A stretch of 64,000 nucleotides of DNA from Nonlabens agnitus (GTDB lineage: Bacteria > Bacteroidota > Bacteroidia > Flavobacteriales > Flavobacteriaceae), in contig NZ_MQUC01000003.1 in the NCBI RefSeq assembly GCF_002994045.1, positions 1,774,501-1,838,500 on the forward strand. The letters run 5' to 3'. The notes beneath the pieces were generated by a model, which saw only the letters and a list, made by a program, of their open reading frames with translations, made no database searches and was not told the DNA's origin. Below are positions 24,219 through 33,233 of this stretch, piece after piece. How positions within the stretch are numbered: the stretch's first letter is position 1; every line of letters begins with the position of its first letter. A program made the position numbers and the translations under genes.

Positions 24219-25097
24219 CTATCTCAAATCCTTTTTATAGAAAACCACTTTGACTTGTTCACCTACTTTAAAGCTGGACAGCATACTTATTTCTTTACCG
24301 TTACCGTCAGTAATTCTTATTTGGGCGGTGTTGGGTGGATCGGTTCCTTCAGACAGCGCTTTAAGAGTTAAAGTGTTGATCTCTTTATTGAACGTGAGTG
24401 GTATTTTAGTTTTCGCCTTGAGCGGTGCATAACTTTCTTTGACCACATTTTCATTCAACATAATGGACATGGCATCGCCATCGACCTTACCGGGATCCCA
24501 AATCTCCAGATAGGCGATTTTTGATTCCCAAAAAACATTGAGTGTCTCGCCACCTTTCAGGCCTTGCTGCTTGTTTCCCATAAGCAAAGGATTTTTTGCT
24601 AGACGTTGCTTGATACTGTCTGGAACCTTTTTGGACTTTTCTATTCTAGACATCAATTTATCTGCCTTGCGCTCTATTTTTTCATCGCTTTGCATGACCA
24701 TTTTACCATTAATGCATGGTTGTAGATCATCGTAATAGCTTTTAAAATTACCTTCTATTTTTGCCCTACCATTGAGATTACGCAGCTTGCCTGTAAAATA
24801 TACGTAGCAAAAATCTAATTCTTTAATAGGTGACTTTGTGTAAACGATATCTACTTCTCTAAATTCAATTGTGTCCTCATTGTCATTATATCTGCCTACA
24901 AGTGTATTTTTTGACTCATGTGCGCCATTCAAGTCAGTATACGAAAAGCCTTTGAGCACACCATTTTCTTGGGTAAGTTCAATCTTATACGGGATAAAAG
25001 TGCTGTCTTGCAATGCAAGTAATCCTGTATATTCTATTTGCTGTGCTAACGATAAAAAGGAGCCCAACAATAGAAAGAGTGAGGTGAGGTTTTTCAT
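24219..25097 (-). CDS. Secreted protein of unknown function
   Basis: 292 aa with a clear signal peptide (MKNLTSLFLLLGSFLSLAQ). The first half is beta-rich (IEYTGLLALQDS, LKGFSYTDLNGAHESKN, YVYFTGKLRNLNGRAKIEGNF). A basic helical linker follows (about 140-170), then a second beta domain from about 180 (LNVFWESKIAYLEIWDPGKVDGDAMSI is split by me into strands) ending GEQVKVVFYKKDLR. I do not recognise the family. Repeated N-terminal extracellular lipid- or ligand-binding-type strands suggest a periplasmic or surface protein. It is divergent from the TM2 gene. Confidence 0.7.
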   Translation of the reverse strand: MKNLTSLFLLLGSFLSLAQQIEYTGLLALQDSTFIPYKIELTQENGVLKGFSYTDLNGAHESKNTLVGRYNDNEDTIEFREVDIVYTKSPIKELDFCYVYFTGKLRNLNGRAKIEGNFKSYYDDLQPCINGKMVMQSDEKIERKADKLMSRIEKSKKVPDSIKQRLAKNPLLMGNKQQGLKGGETLNVFWESKIAYLEIWDPGKVDGDAMSIMLNENVVKESYAPLKAKTKIPLTFNKEINTLTLKALSEGTDPPNTAQIRITDGNGKEISMLSSFKVGEQVKVVFYKKDLR

Positions 25098-25143
25098 TCA
25101 AAAAATTTATATTTGACAAAGATAACTAACTTAACTAACGCTT

Positions 25144-25491
25144 ATGAATTCTAAACTTACTCTTGCCTTGTTGAGCATTTTCATGCTTGTGGGCTCATTT
25201 TCTTACGCTTCATTTCCAGTGGAACGTGAAACAATCGTATCTGTCAATGCCGAAACTTCTATTGAAGAAAGCACAACAGTCCTTAGCTCACCGGCAGCTG
25301 TAGCTTGGTCAGAAAACCAAACTATCGCTATTTTATTATGGTTCTTTTTAGGAGGATTTGCTGGACACCGCTGGTTCTTGAAGAGCCCATGGTACTGGAA
25401 CGTGTTATTTATCCTAACCATTGGATTCTTTGTTGTAGGATGGGTTATTGATGGTATTGAAATTATTACAGGAACTTATCCTGGTCTATAA
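25144..25491 (+). CDS. TM2-domain membrane protein
   Basis: 115 aa. There is an N-terminal signal or membrane segment (LTLALLSIFMLVGSFSYA), a Ser/Thr/Glu-rich spacer, then the TM2 domain: ILLWFFLGGFAGHRWFL, a short loop and a second helix FILTIGFFVVGWVIDGIEII. The G-x-x-G-x-H-R-F/W motif and the D in the second helix are TM2 hallmarks. Function of bacterial TM2 proteins is unknown. A strong terminator follows. Confidence 0.85.
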   Translation: MNSKLTLALLSIFMLVGSFSYASFPVERETIVSVNAETSIEESTTVLSSPAAVAWSENQTIAILLWFFLGGFAGHRWFLKSPWYWNVLFILTIGFFVVGWVIDGIEIITGTYPGL

Positions 25492-25510
25492 TTAGACCTC
25501 ATAAAATGAT

Positions 25511-25548
25511 AAAACCCGTCTCGGTATCCATCGAGACGGGTTTTTTAT
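25511..25548. terminator. Terminator between TM2 gene and aroQ
   Basis: AACCCGTCTCG-GTATCCAT-CGAGACGGGTT flanked by A4 on the left and a T-run on the right. It probably works for both convergent genes. Confidence 0.9.
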
Positions 25549-25563
25549 TGGAGGCAACTTAAT

Positions 25564-25995
25564 TTACTGATTCCTAAGGTTTACAAAGGATTGAATCGCC
25601 AGTTTGTAGCCATCAAGACCAAAACCAGAAACAACTCCAGCCGCATTTTTTGAGATGTAGGAAATGTGCCTAATCTGCTCACGGTCCATGACATTTGAAA
25701 TATGGATTTCTACCACAGGTGTTTCTATGGATGATACCGCATCTGCTAGTGCTAGTGAAGTGTGCGTATAAGCTCCAGGATTTAGGACAATACCATCGTA
25801 GTCTTCTTCCTGCGCCTCATGTAACCTATTGATCAACTCACCTTCTACATTGGATTGGTAGCTGGCCAGTTCAATTTCCTTAAAAAGAAACTGGAGATCT
25901 GCAAAGTATTGATCAAACGTCACAGATCCATAAATCTCTGGCTGGCGCTTACCCAGCAGATTGAGATTAGGACCATTGATGATGAGTATTTTCAT
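25564..25995 (-). CDS. aroQ: 3-dehydroquinate dehydratase, type II
   Basis: 143 aa from the ATG at 25995 (MKILIINGPNLNLLGKRQPE). The frame continues upstream to 26076, but that part is encoded by the iterated palindrome and the next terminator and is not family sequence. It converts 3-dehydroquinate to 3-dehydroshikimate in the shikimate pathway. Active-site residues are in NLLGKRQPEIYG (Arg and flexible-loop Tyr), LNPGAYTHTSLALADA and VVEIHISNVMDRE. The usual dodecameric type II length is about 145 aa. Confidence 0.94.
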   Translation of the reverse strand: MKILIINGPNLNLLGKRQPEIYGSVTFDQYFADLQFLFKEIELASYQSNVEGELINRLHEAQEEDYDGIVLNPGAYTHTSLALADAVSSIETPVVEIHISNVMDREQIRHISYISKNAAGVVSGFGLDGYKLAIQSFVNLRNQ

Positions 25996-26017
25996 GATGG
26001 AAAGATATTGGTAATTA

Positions 26018-26033
26018 CGCTTTCGCGAAAGCG
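26018..26033. repeat. Iterated palindrome upstream of aroQ
   Basis: Perfect 16-bp copy 22 bp upstream of the aroQ start, between it and the terminator of the barrel-protein gene. Confidence 0.9.
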
Positions 26034-26035
26034 AA

Positions 26036-26066
26036 AACAAAAAAAGCAGCTCAAAAGAGCTGCTTT
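26036..26066 (-). terminator. Terminator of the outer-membrane barrel gene
   Basis: Minus strand AAAGCAGCTC-TTTT-GAGCTGCTTT followed by a T-run. It lies 24 bp after the stop of the 26090-26683 gene and upstream of aroQ. Confidence 0.85.
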
Positions 26067-26089
26067 CTATTTTCATGGTTTATTGCTGA

Positions 26090-26683
26090 CTAGAACTTGT
26101 ATCCTAGGTTGATAGAAAATACTTGGTTAGTAACGTCGTCACTAAAAGTATCGTCGTCGTTATAAATATTGGTTACACCTACCATATATCTACCGCCTAG
26201 AGACAAACCTTCTAGGGTTGTTCCTTCTCTGAACTTGTAAGTTAAACCACCACCAACGCTTAGATCGATCGTCTCTGCTTCAAAGTCTGCAGTTGATCCT
26301 TCAAATATGCCGCTATCAACTTCAACCTCATCTTTTACGTTAAATCCTATTTGTGGACCTGCATCAATAGAGAAACCAGAACCGCCTAAGTAGAACTTAG
26401 CTAAAACCGGTACGTTGATGTAATCTAATTTAAGCTTTGCTCCATCAAGATCCGCACCTTGTTGAGAGTAAATAGCTCCTACTAAAAGACCAAAACTTGG
26501 ACCAAATTTATACTCTCCAGTAATACCTACATTGATACCATTACGAGCATCGACATCATCCACGTCGTCACCTTGAAGGTTTGCGGCATTGTACCCTACT
26601 TGTACACCAAAATCAATTTCCTGTGCCTGGGCAAAGCCTATGGATCCTAACGCGATTACTGCAATTGCTAATACTTTTTTCAT
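26090..26683 (-). CDS. Outer-membrane beta-barrel protein
   Basis: 197 aa. The signal peptide is MKKVLAIAVIALGSIGFAQA, followed by alternating strands (IDFGVQVGYNAANLQGDD; GITGEYKFGPSFGLLVGAIY; YINVPVLAKFYLG; GFSIDAGPQIGFNVKDE; DLSVGGGLTYKF) and a terminal NQVFSINLGYKF ending in aromatic Phe, as needed for barrel assembly. It matches the PorT/OMP_b-brl_2 type of Bacteroidota barrels with about eight strands. Acidic loops suggest cation contact. Specific function is unknown. Confidence 0.85.
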   Translation of the reverse strand: MKKVLAIAVIALGSIGFAQAQEIDFGVQVGYNAANLQGDDVDDVDARNGINVGITGEYKFGPSFGLLVGAIYSQQGADLDGAKLKLDYINVPVLAKFYLGGSGFSIDAGPQIGFNVKDEVEVDSGIFEGSTADFEAETIDLSVGGGLTYKFREGTTLEGLSLGGRYMVGVTNIYNDDDTFSDDVTNQVFSINLGYKF

Positions 26684-26884
26684 GATAGTTTGTTTAAAGT
26701 TTATAGTGCAATATTATTTCCTTCCTTAAACGTAATATCATAACGAATTATCAAATTATAGAGCCGATTGTTAAAGAATCAACAAAAAAAAGATATTTTA
26801 AAGGTACTTATTCATAATCAGCAGTTTAGGATTCTTCGTACGGTGTGGCATGAGATCAAAGCAATAATTACCGACCTTTAACCC

Positions 26885-27787
26885 ATGAACTGGGAAAAGC
26901 ACATCCATGATTTCGAGTTGTACCTCAAGCTAGAACGTGGCTTATCTATCAACACGATAATAGCCTATGTTAGCGACCTTCATAAGCTTGCAGACTGGGT
27001 GAAAGAAGAAGAGCTACTAAAAAGTCCTATAACATTAGACACAAGTGATGTCAAGGATTATATACATCACATCGCTGGTTCGGTCAAGCCTACCACTCAA
27101 GCCAGAACCTTAAGCAGTCTCAAAGGCTTTTTCAATTATATACAAATGGAAGATTACCGTATGGATAATCCCACCGAAGTTATTGAAACACCACGGACAG
27201 GCCGGCGATTGCCTGACACCTTAAGCGTTATGGAAATAGACCGTTTGATCAATGCCATCGATCGATCCACACCACATGGTGAGCGCAACCGTGCTATTCT
27301 AGAAACGCTCTATGCATGTGGTTTGCGCGTTTCAGAACTTACTGCTTTGAAGATAAGCGATCTCTATTTTGAAGAAGGCGTCATACTGGTTACCGGTAAA
27401 GGCGATAAGCAACGCTACGTTCCCATAGGCGACGCAACCATTTCTATAATTAACGACTATATCGAGCTCATACGCAGTCATGTGCCAGTGCAACCTAAAC
27501 ATACCGACACTTTGTTTCTCAATCGGCGTGGTAACGGCCTGACAAGGGCGATGATTTTCACGATTATTAAGGACCTTAAGATAATCGCCGGAATCAAGAA
27601 AAAGATAAGTCCGCATACCTTTAGGCATTCTTTTGCGACACATTTGTTGGAAAACGGTGCAGACTTAAGGTCCATACAGGCCATGCTGGGCCACGAGAGC
27701 ATCACCACCACAGAGATTTATGTCCATGTGAATCGTACCTATTTAAAGGAAGTGCTGGAAAAATTCCATCCGCGAGCTAGTTATTAA
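26885..27787 (+). CDS. xerD: Site-specific tyrosine recombinase XerD
   Basis: 300 aa. The N-terminal SAM-like core-binding domain (about 1-95) is followed by the catalytic domain with the full set Arg148 (CGLRVSEL), Lys172 (GKGDKQR), His244 and Arg247 (HTFRHSFATH), His270 (MLGHESI) and Tyr279 (EIYVHV). Length and the housekeeping surroundings (aroQ, no phage genes) fit the chromosomal dimer-resolution recombinase rather than a mobile-element integrase. Confidence 0.93.
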   Translation: MNWEKHIHDFELYLKLERGLSINTIIAYVSDLHKLADWVKEEELLKSPITLDTSDVKDYIHHIAGSVKPTTQARTLSSLKGFFNYIQMEDYRMDNPTEVIETPRTGRRLPDTLSVMEIDRLINAIDRSTPHGERNRAILETLYACGLRVSELTALKISDLYFEEGVILVTGKGDKQRYVPIGDATISIINDYIELIRSHVPVQPKHTDTLFLNRRGNGLTRAMIFTIIKDLKIIAGIKKKISPHTFRHSFATHLLENGADLRSIQAMLGHESITTTEIYVHVNRTYLKEVLEKFHPRASY

Positions 27788-27820
27788 AGTTGTGTCAAAG
27801 TAAGGCAGTTGTTTTGAGTT

Positions 27821-27836
27821 CGCTTTCGCGAAAGCG
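27821..27836. repeat. Iterated palindrome between xerD and aldo/keto reductase genes
   Basis: Perfect 16-bp copy in the 69-bp gap, 34 bp after the xerD stop. Confidence 0.9.
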
Positions 27837-27856
27837 TAACTTTCAAAAAAAACAAC

Positions 27857-28804
27857 ATGAAAACTTTAAAATTTAGAAATGGCGACGAGCTTGACGCTAT
27901 AGGACTAGGAACTTGGAAATCTGATGACGAGAAGGTAAAAAACGCCATCAAAATCGCTTTAAACAATGGATACCGTCACATTGATTGCGCCGCGACCTAT
28001 GGTAATGAAGCTGCGATAGGTGAAGCGTTTAACGAAGTGTTTTCTGAAGGGAAAATCAAAAGAGAAGATGTGTGGATCACTTCAAAATTGTGGAACAACG
28101 CACACTTGCCTAAAGATGTAAAGCCAGCGCTAGAGAAGACACTTAAGGATCTACAGCTGGATTACTTGGATCTTTATTTGATCCACTGGCCTGTGGCTTT
28201 TAAACCAGACGTTAGTAATCCATCTGGACCAGAAGATTATTTGACGCCAGAAGAAGCACCTATCATCGACACCTGGAATGCTATGATTGAACTCAAAAAA
28301 GCGGGTCTTACCAAGCATATAGGAGTCTCCAACTTTTCAGTAAAAAAATTAAAGGACTTGATTTCCAAAACAGATGACGTTCCTGAAATGAATCAGGTAG
28401 AACTGCATCCACTATTGCAGCAAGATGACTTATTTGAATACTGCAGCAAGAATGGAATAAACATGACTGCTTATTCACCATTGGGTAGTGGCGACAGATC
28501 TGACGGAATGAAACAGGACGATGAGCCTAACATGATGGAACTGGAGACCGTTCAAGCTCTAGCGAAAAAACACAATGTCGAACCTGGACAGATTCTTATC
28601 GCCTGGTCTCACCAAAGAGGTACAGCGGTGATACCTAAATCTACTAGTGAAGGCCACATCAAATCCAACATAGCGTCTGCCGCAGTGAACTTTGACGAGC
28701 AAGATCTTAAAGATCTCGCAAGCCTTGACAGACACTACCGTTATGTCACTGGTAAGTTCTTTGAAGTTCCAGAAAAAGGTTATGACAATATATATGATGA
28801 GTAA
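27857..28804 (+). CDS. Aldo/keto reductase
   Basis: 315-aa NADPH-dependent AKR with TIM-barrel motifs: GYRHIDCAATYGNEAAIGEA (catalytic Asp and Tyr), VWITSKLWN (Lys), YLDLYLIHWPVAF (His), GVSNFSVKKLKDL, and the cofactor-binding AVIPKSTSEGHIKSN. It resembles alcohol dehydrogenase (NADP+)-type AKR1 enzymes. Substrate is not predictable. Full length and cytoplasmic. Confidence 0.9.
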   Translation: MKTLKFRNGDELDAIGLGTWKSDDEKVKNAIKIALNNGYRHIDCAATYGNEAAIGEAFNEVFSEGKIKREDVWITSKLWNNAHLPKDVKPALEKTLKDLQLDYLDLYLIHWPVAFKPDVSNPSGPEDYLTPEEAPIIDTWNAMIELKKAGLTKHIGVSNFSVKKLKDLISKTDDVPEMNQVELHPLLQQDDLFEYCSKNGINMTAYSPLGSGDRSDGMKQDDEPNMMELETVQALAKKHNVEPGQILIAWSHQRGTAVIPKSTSEGHIKSNIASAAVNFDEQDLKDLASLDRHYRYVTGKFFEVPEKGYDNIYDE

Positions 28805-28983
28805 AAATATACCCTTTATGGGGTATTGATTTGCTTGATGTTCCTTCTGATATTTGGAATGTCTATTAAAGTTATTAGGGGTAATATTTTATAGACAGCG
28901 TTAAGAGTCAATCAGCTCAAGCACCCGTAAGGATGTGTGATTGGAACTTAGCAAAAGTTTCTGATCTTAGGGACATTAGAAAC

Positions 28984-29013
28984 AAAAAAAGCCGCTCATA
29001 TCGAGCGGCTTTT
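28984..29013 (-). terminator. Terminator of the zapA-6S-rny unit
   Basis: Minus strand AAAAGCCGCTCGATATGAGC-GGCTTTTTTT, 20 bp after the rny stop codon. Confidence 0.9.
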
Positions 29014-29032
29014 GCTATTTATAACATTAAGG

Positions 29033-30610
29033 TTACTTAGCGATATTCACCGCTCTTGTTTCTCTAATAACAGTCACTTTCACTTGACCAGGATAGGTCA
29101 TATCGGTTTGAATTTTTTGGGAAATCTCAAAGGATAACTGCGCCGCCCTATCATCTGAAATCTTTTCACTTTCCACCATCACTCTCAATTCTCTTCCTGC
29201 TTGAATGGCATAAGCCTTTTCCACACCTCCAAAACCGAAGGCAATATCTTCTAGATCCTTAAGACGCTGTATGTATGAATCCAGTACCTGTCTTCTAGCT
29301 CCTGGACGCGCACCGCTTATCGCATCACAAACCTGAATGATAGGTGATAATAACGAGGTCATCTCAATCTCATCATGGTGTGCACCTATCGCATTACAAA
29401 CCTCTGGTTTTTCACCATGCTTTTCTGCGAGCTTCATTCCTAAAATAGCGTGTGGTGTCTCGTCTTCCGTTTCTGGAACCTTACCTATATCGTGTAAGAG
29501 ACCAGCACGTTTAGCAAGCTTAGCATTCAAGCCTAGTTCTGCAGCCATGGTACCACACAATTTTGCTACTTCTCTACTGTGCTGTAGAAGATTCTGACCG
29601 TAGGAAGATCTGTACTTCATTCTACCTACCATTTTTATAAGCTCTGGATGCAGACCGTGGATTCCTAAATCGATAACGGTTCTTTTACCTACCTCAGCAA
29701 TTTCTTGATCGATTTGCTTTCTAGTTTTGCTCACCACTTCTTCAATTCGTGCCGGGTGAATTCGTCCATCTGTTACCAGTTTGTGTAATGACAATCGTGC
29801 TACTTCACGGCGCACGCTATCAAAGCAACTTAAGATAATAGCATCTGGAGTGTCATCAACAATGATCTCTACTCCTGTGGCAGCTTCAATAGCTCGTATG
29901 TTACGACCTTCACGGCCTATGATACGTCCCTTGACATCGTCACTTTCCAGATTAAAAACTGAAACACAGTTTTCAACGGCTTCTTCAGTACCTATTCTTT
30001 GGATCGTATTGATGATCACTTTACGCGCTTCTTGTTGGGCTGTTAGTTTTGCTTCTTCAATCGTGTCTTGAATGATAGACATTGCCTCAGTTCTAGCTTT
30101 GTCCTTGAGAGATTCTACCAATTGTTTTTTAGCATCGTCGCCAGAGATACCACTTATGACTTCGAGTTGCTTGATTTGCTGCTCATGAAGTTTCTCCACT
30201 TCTTCCTGCTTTTTGGAAAAAGCTTCACGCTTCTCGTCAAGGTCCTTGATTTTGCTATCAAGACTCTGGCTTAAACGTTTTGTTTGCGCTAGCTCATTAG
30301 ATACTTTGGACTCTTTGTCTTTGGTTCGCTTTTCAGCATCGCTCATTTTTTTCTCACGCTGCATGATTTCCTTTTCATGCTGTGATTTGAGCTCTATGAA
30401 TTTTTCCTTGGCGCGATAGGTTTTCTCAGACTTGATCTTTTCACCTTTCGCCTCGGCTTCCTTGATGATGGACTCGGCGTCCTTTTTTGCATCAATGATG
30501 AGTTGCGAGGCTTTACCTTTCTCGACTTTTGCCTTGGCTATGAAGAAGCCTATGGCGAGTCCTATTATAAGTGCGACAATCGCCGCTATAATCACTATTG
30601 TTGTATCCAT
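29033..30610 (-). CDS. rny: Ribonuclease Y
   Basis: 525-aa membrane-anchored endoribonuclease that starts mRNA decay. It has an N-terminal transmembrane helix (about 4-26), a long Lys/Glu-rich coiled coil (about 30-160), a KH domain with [15 protein letters not shown], and an HD domain with [13 protein letters not shown] and AIGAHHDE. Length and order match the family. It is the last gene of a unit with the zapB-like gene, zapA and 6S RNA. Confidence 0.96.
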   Translation of the reverse strand: MDTTIVIIAAIVALIIGLAIGFFIAKAKVEKGKASQLIIDAKKDAESIIKEAEAKGEKIKSEKTYRAKEKFIELKSQHEKEIMQREKKMSDAEKRTKDKESKVSNELAQTKRLSQSLDSKIKDLDEKREAFSKKQEEVEKLHEQQIKQLEVISGISGDDAKKQLVESLKDKARTEAMSIIQDTIEEAKLTAQQEARKVIINTIQRIGTEEAVENCVSVFNLESDDVKGRIIGREGRNIRAIEAATGVEIIVDDTPDAIILSCFDSVRREVARLSLHKLVTDGRIHPARIEEVVSKTRKQIDQEIAEVGKRTVIDLGIHGLHPELIKMVGRMKYRSSYGQNLLQHSREVAKLCGTMAAELGLNAKLAKRAGLLHDIGKVPETEDETPHAILGMKLAEKHGEKPEVCNAIGAHHDEIEMTSLLSPIIQVCDAISGARPGARRQVLDSYIQRLKDLEDIAFGFGGVEKAYAIQAGRELRVMVESEKISDDRAAQLSFEISQKIQTDMTYPGQVKVTVIRETRAVNIAK

Positions 30611-30630
30611 TGGTTGTTATATATAAAAAA

Positions 30631-30792
30631 ACCTGCACGAGTTTCGGTTTTGTCTGAACTCCCTAAATAAAGTTTAAAGCTAACTGGCTGATCAAGGATC
30701 CGGCTCTAGGCACGGCTTGCTTTTACAACCACGACTCACTTTTTTTAAAGAATTAAGTGTTGAGTTCACCAAAAAATGAAACAAGTGCAGGT
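30631..30792 (-). ncRNA. ssrS: 6S RNA (6S-Flavo type)
   Basis: The 206-bp gap between zapA and rny contains a ~162-nt segment whose ends pair: ACCTGCAC (30631-30638) with GTGCAGGT (30785-30792), then TTTC/GAAA, then TGAACTC (30655-30661) with GAGTTCA (30762-30768), leaving a large interior. On the minus strand the closing stem runs straight into a T-run (GTGCAGGTTTTTTT), as an intrinsic terminator. Location next to zapA is the conserved 6S position (ssrS next to zapA in E. coli). 6S RNA binds RNA polymerase holoenzyme in stationary phase. Assignment is by structure and synteny, not by a covariance search. Confidence 0.82.
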
Positions 30793-30816
30793 AGTAACTG
30801 TTTATTTAAAGAACGT

Positions 30817-31107
30817 TTATGACAAGTGTTGGTTCAATAATTGTTCCAGTATCTGTAAACGATCCTGGACTTCTTCATTATCATCACTCTTATCGATAGT
30901 ATGTTGCTCAGATCTTGCTGCAAACTGCAGCGCACACATGGCAAGGACATCTTGCTTGTCACGCACGGCATAGCTTTGTTCCAGTTGCTTGATCATCGCC
31001 TGGATATTTTTTGCCGCCTTGCGCAAACCTTCTTCTCGAGAAGGGTCAATCGTCAAAGGATAGACTCTATCTGCAATCGATATCTTAATCTTGAGTTTAC
31101 CTTCCAA
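30817..31107 (-). CDS. zapA: Cell division protein ZapA
   Basis: 96 aa. It begins KLKIKISIADRVYPLTIDPS, as in ZapA, and has EEGLRKAAKNIQAMI followed by a long C-terminal helix able to form a coiled coil. ZapA crosslinks FtsZ protofilaments at the Z-ring. It starts 1 bp after the upstream coiled-coil gene and is followed by the 6S RNA. Confidence 0.88.
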   Translation of the reverse strand: MEGKLKIKISIADRVYPLTIDPSREEGLRKAAKNIQAMIKQLEQSYAVRDKQDVLAMCALQFAARSEQHTIDKSDDNEEVQDRLQILEQLLNQHLS

Positions 31108-31108
31108 C

Positions 31109-31396
31109 CTATGCTAATTGTGCAATACATTGATCTATTTCACGGACCAGTGCATTGATCTTGAGTTTTGTTTTTGTTTTGTAATCATCACTACCTAGCA
31201 TCGCATTTGCCGTTTTAAGCATAACGATCGTCTCATTGCCTTCTTGAATGGCCTCTTGCGCGACCTCTAGCTGCTTTTTAAATCCTTCAATAGACTCTTG
31301 TTTAGAATCTAATTCCTTTTTCAACCTTTGATTTTCAATGATTAAGGCTTTGACCTTAAGCTCTATCTGATCAATGCGGTTTAAAAGGGTGGACAT
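31109..31396 (-). CDS. Small coiled-coil protein upstream of zapA (ZapB-like)
   Basis: 95 aa, almost entirely one coiled coil (IDQIELKVKALIIENQRLKK to AIQEGNETIVML), followed by LKINALVREIDQCIAQLA. There is no membrane segment. It sits immediately upstream of zapA and is led by a strong promoter. By position and structure it could be a ZapB-like partner; sequence identity to ZapB is not evident to me. Confidence 0.72.
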   Translation of the reverse strand: MSTLLNRIDQIELKVKALIIENQRLKKELDSKQESIEGFKKQLEVAQEAIQEGNETIVMLKTANAMLGSDDYKTKTKLKINALVREIDQCIAQLA

Positions 31397-31420
31397 TGGG
31401 CAAAATTAATGCGGTTCCAA

Positions 31421-31450
31421 CAAAATTAACTTTCCACACAGACAAATCAA
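31421..31450 (-). promoter_or_regulatory. Bacteroidota-type promoter for the zapA-6S-rny unit
   Basis: On the minus strand, TTG (31450-31448), 19 nt, TAATTTTG (31428-31421): an exact match to TTG-N19-TAnnTTTG. Predicted start of transcription is about 31414, giving a leader of about 18 nt before the ATG at 31396. Confidence 0.8.
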
Positions 31451-31514
31451 ATATTTATGGAACAAAGTTTGAAAACCTTTTTGCGATCAACATTCCTAAC
31501 CATATATTTAGAAG

Positions 31515-33224
31515 ATGCAAACAAAATATATCTGTTTCCTGTTACTGGGATTATTTATAGTTCGCTTTGGCGAAAGCCAAACTACAAAAGAGCTTCCACA
31601 GGATTATTTCCATCATCCTCTGGACATCAAACTTATTCTAAGCGGTACGTTTGGTGAGCTGCGTTCCAACCATTTTCACAGTGGTCTGGATATCAAAACC
31701 AACCAAAGAACAGGCGCTAACGTTCATGCCGCTGCAGCTGGCTATGTGAGTCGCATCAAGATAGAGCACTATGGTTATGGAAAGGCGCTATACGTCACGC
31801 ACCCTAATGGCTATACTACCGTGTATGCTCACCTTGAAAAATTTAGCCCAAGAATTGAAGAATACGTGAAGGCAAGACAATATGCCCAAGAAAGTTATGA
31901 GATCCAACTGTATCCAGACGATCTGGAATTGCGAGTAGATCAGGATGAGATCATTGCCTACAGCGGTAATTCTGGCGGTAGCGGTGGACCACACCTTCAC
32001 TTTGAAATACGCGATGGAGCAGCACGCCCCATGAATCCCATGCTTTTTGGAATCGATATTCCAGACTCCAGAAACCCCTTAGTGAAACAAGTCAAAGCTT
32101 ATCCACTAGATGCAGAGTCAACCGTAAATGGAAAAAATGAGGCGCAATTACTTCGTGTGGTTCCCTTACAGGATGGTAAATTCAAAGTGGAACCTTTTTC
32201 AGCATACGGAAACATTGGAATGGGCGTCAATACTAATGACCGACTGGATGGAGCCAACAATCAAAATGGTGTCTATACCATAAAAACCTACTTTAATGGT
32301 AGTCCACATTTTAAAATGACGTTTGATAAATTTTCTTTTGATGAAACCCGATACATCAATCAAATGATTGATTTTGAACATTTCAAAAAAAGTAAGAGCC
32401 GTATTTCTAGACTATATATTCCAGATGGTAGCCCGCTTAGTCTTTACGGCGATGTCAACAATCAAGGAAAGTTACAGCTTTTTGATCCTGGATCCACTCA
32501 TGTTTATAAAGTCAATATCACAGATTTTAAAGGCAACGACAGCGAGATCGTGATGGACATTACCAACGAGTCCAAATTAGAAAACCTGCAAGTTGATAGC
32601 CCAAAAGACGCTACTTTGATACCACACAATGAGACTTATACTACAACTTTAGGAGCTTTCACGCTTACCATCCCTCAAGGGTCGCTTTATGAGGATACTT
32701 TTTTGAACATCAAACAGAACTCTGACACGCTTAAAGTTCATGAGGACATCGTGCCGTTGCATAAAAACATGGTGATCAATTATGACATGAGCAGCAAACA
32801 AGATGAGGATCGCGACAAATATTTTATCGCGAGGACTACTTCTTGGGGTGCTGCCTACTACACTCCTTCACGTTTGAAAGGAAACACATTAACTGCGTTT
32901 ACTAAAACCCTAGGGACTTACGCAATTAGCAAGGATACCAAAGATCCTACCATCGCACCCGTCAATTTCAAGGATGGACAATGGATCAGTAAAAACCAAA
33001 CGCTCAAATTAAAGATTAACGATAAAGATACGGGCGTCCAGGCCTATCGTGCGACGGTGAATGGTAAATTCATTTTGATGGAATACGATTACAAAACAGA
33101 CCTATTGACACATTATTTTGAAGATGGCGTCGTTACAGACACTGATAATGAGCTGGTGGTCATCGTCACGGACAATGTGGGAAATAGCAGTAAATTTGAA
33201 GCTACATTTCACCGCAAGGAATAA
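31515..33224 (+). CDS. M23 family metallopeptidase (LytM domain)
   Basis: 569 aa. A signal peptide (MQTKYICFLLLGLFIVRFGES) leads to an M23/LytM domain (about 40-175) with the zinc ligands His55 and Asp59 (HFHSGLDIKT) and the HxH pair His160/His162 (GPHLHFEIRDG). The long C-terminal part (about 200-569) is beta-rich with an Ig-like end. It probably cuts peptidoglycan cross-links or processes extracellular protein. The end of the signal peptide (RFGES) is encoded by a degenerate copy of the iterated palindrome. Confidence 0.9.
   Translation: MQTKYICFLLLGLFIVRFGESQTTKELPQDYFHHPLDIKLILSGTFGELRSNHFHSGLDIKTNQRTGANVHAAAAGYVSRIKIEHYGYGKALYVTHPNGYTTVYAHLEKFSPRIEEYVKARQYAQESYEIQLYPDDLELRVDQDEIIAYSGNSGGSGGPHLHFEIRDGAARPMNPMLFGIDIPDSRNPLVKQVKAYPLDAESTVNGKNEAQLLRVVPLQDGKFKVEPFSAYGNIGMGVNTNDRLDGANNQNGVYTIKTYFNGSPHFKMTFDKFSFDETRYINQMIDFEHFKKSKSRISRLYIPDGSPLSLYGDVNNQGKLQLFDPGSTHVYKVNITDFKGNDSEIVMDITNESKLENLQVDSPKDATLIPHNETYTTTLGAFTLTIPQGSLYEDTFLNIKQNSDTLKVHEDIVPLHKNMVINYDMSSKQDEDRDKYFIARTTSWGAAYYTPSRLKGNTLTAFTKTLGTYAISKDTKDPTIAPVNFKDGQWISKNQTLKLKINDKDTGVQAYRATVNGKFILMEYDYKTDLLTHYFEDGVVTDTDNELVVIVTDNVGNSSKFEATFHRKE
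31563..31578. repeat. Iterated palindrome, degenerate, in the M23 peptidase signal peptide
   Basis: CGCTTTGGCGAAAGCC (14/16). It is read as R-F-G-E-S, the third possible reading frame of the palindrome, at the signal cleavage region. Confidence 0.65.
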
Positions 33225-33233
33225 TCGACCACA

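Noticed and set aside
26000..26076. N-terminal extension of AroQ
   Set aside because: It is encoded by the palindrome and the neighbour's terminator; the family start is the ATG at 25995.
26885..27787. Tyrosine recombinase as the integrase of a mobile island
   Set aside because: Length, motif set and housekeeping surroundings fit XerD; no att-like repeats or phage genes nearby.
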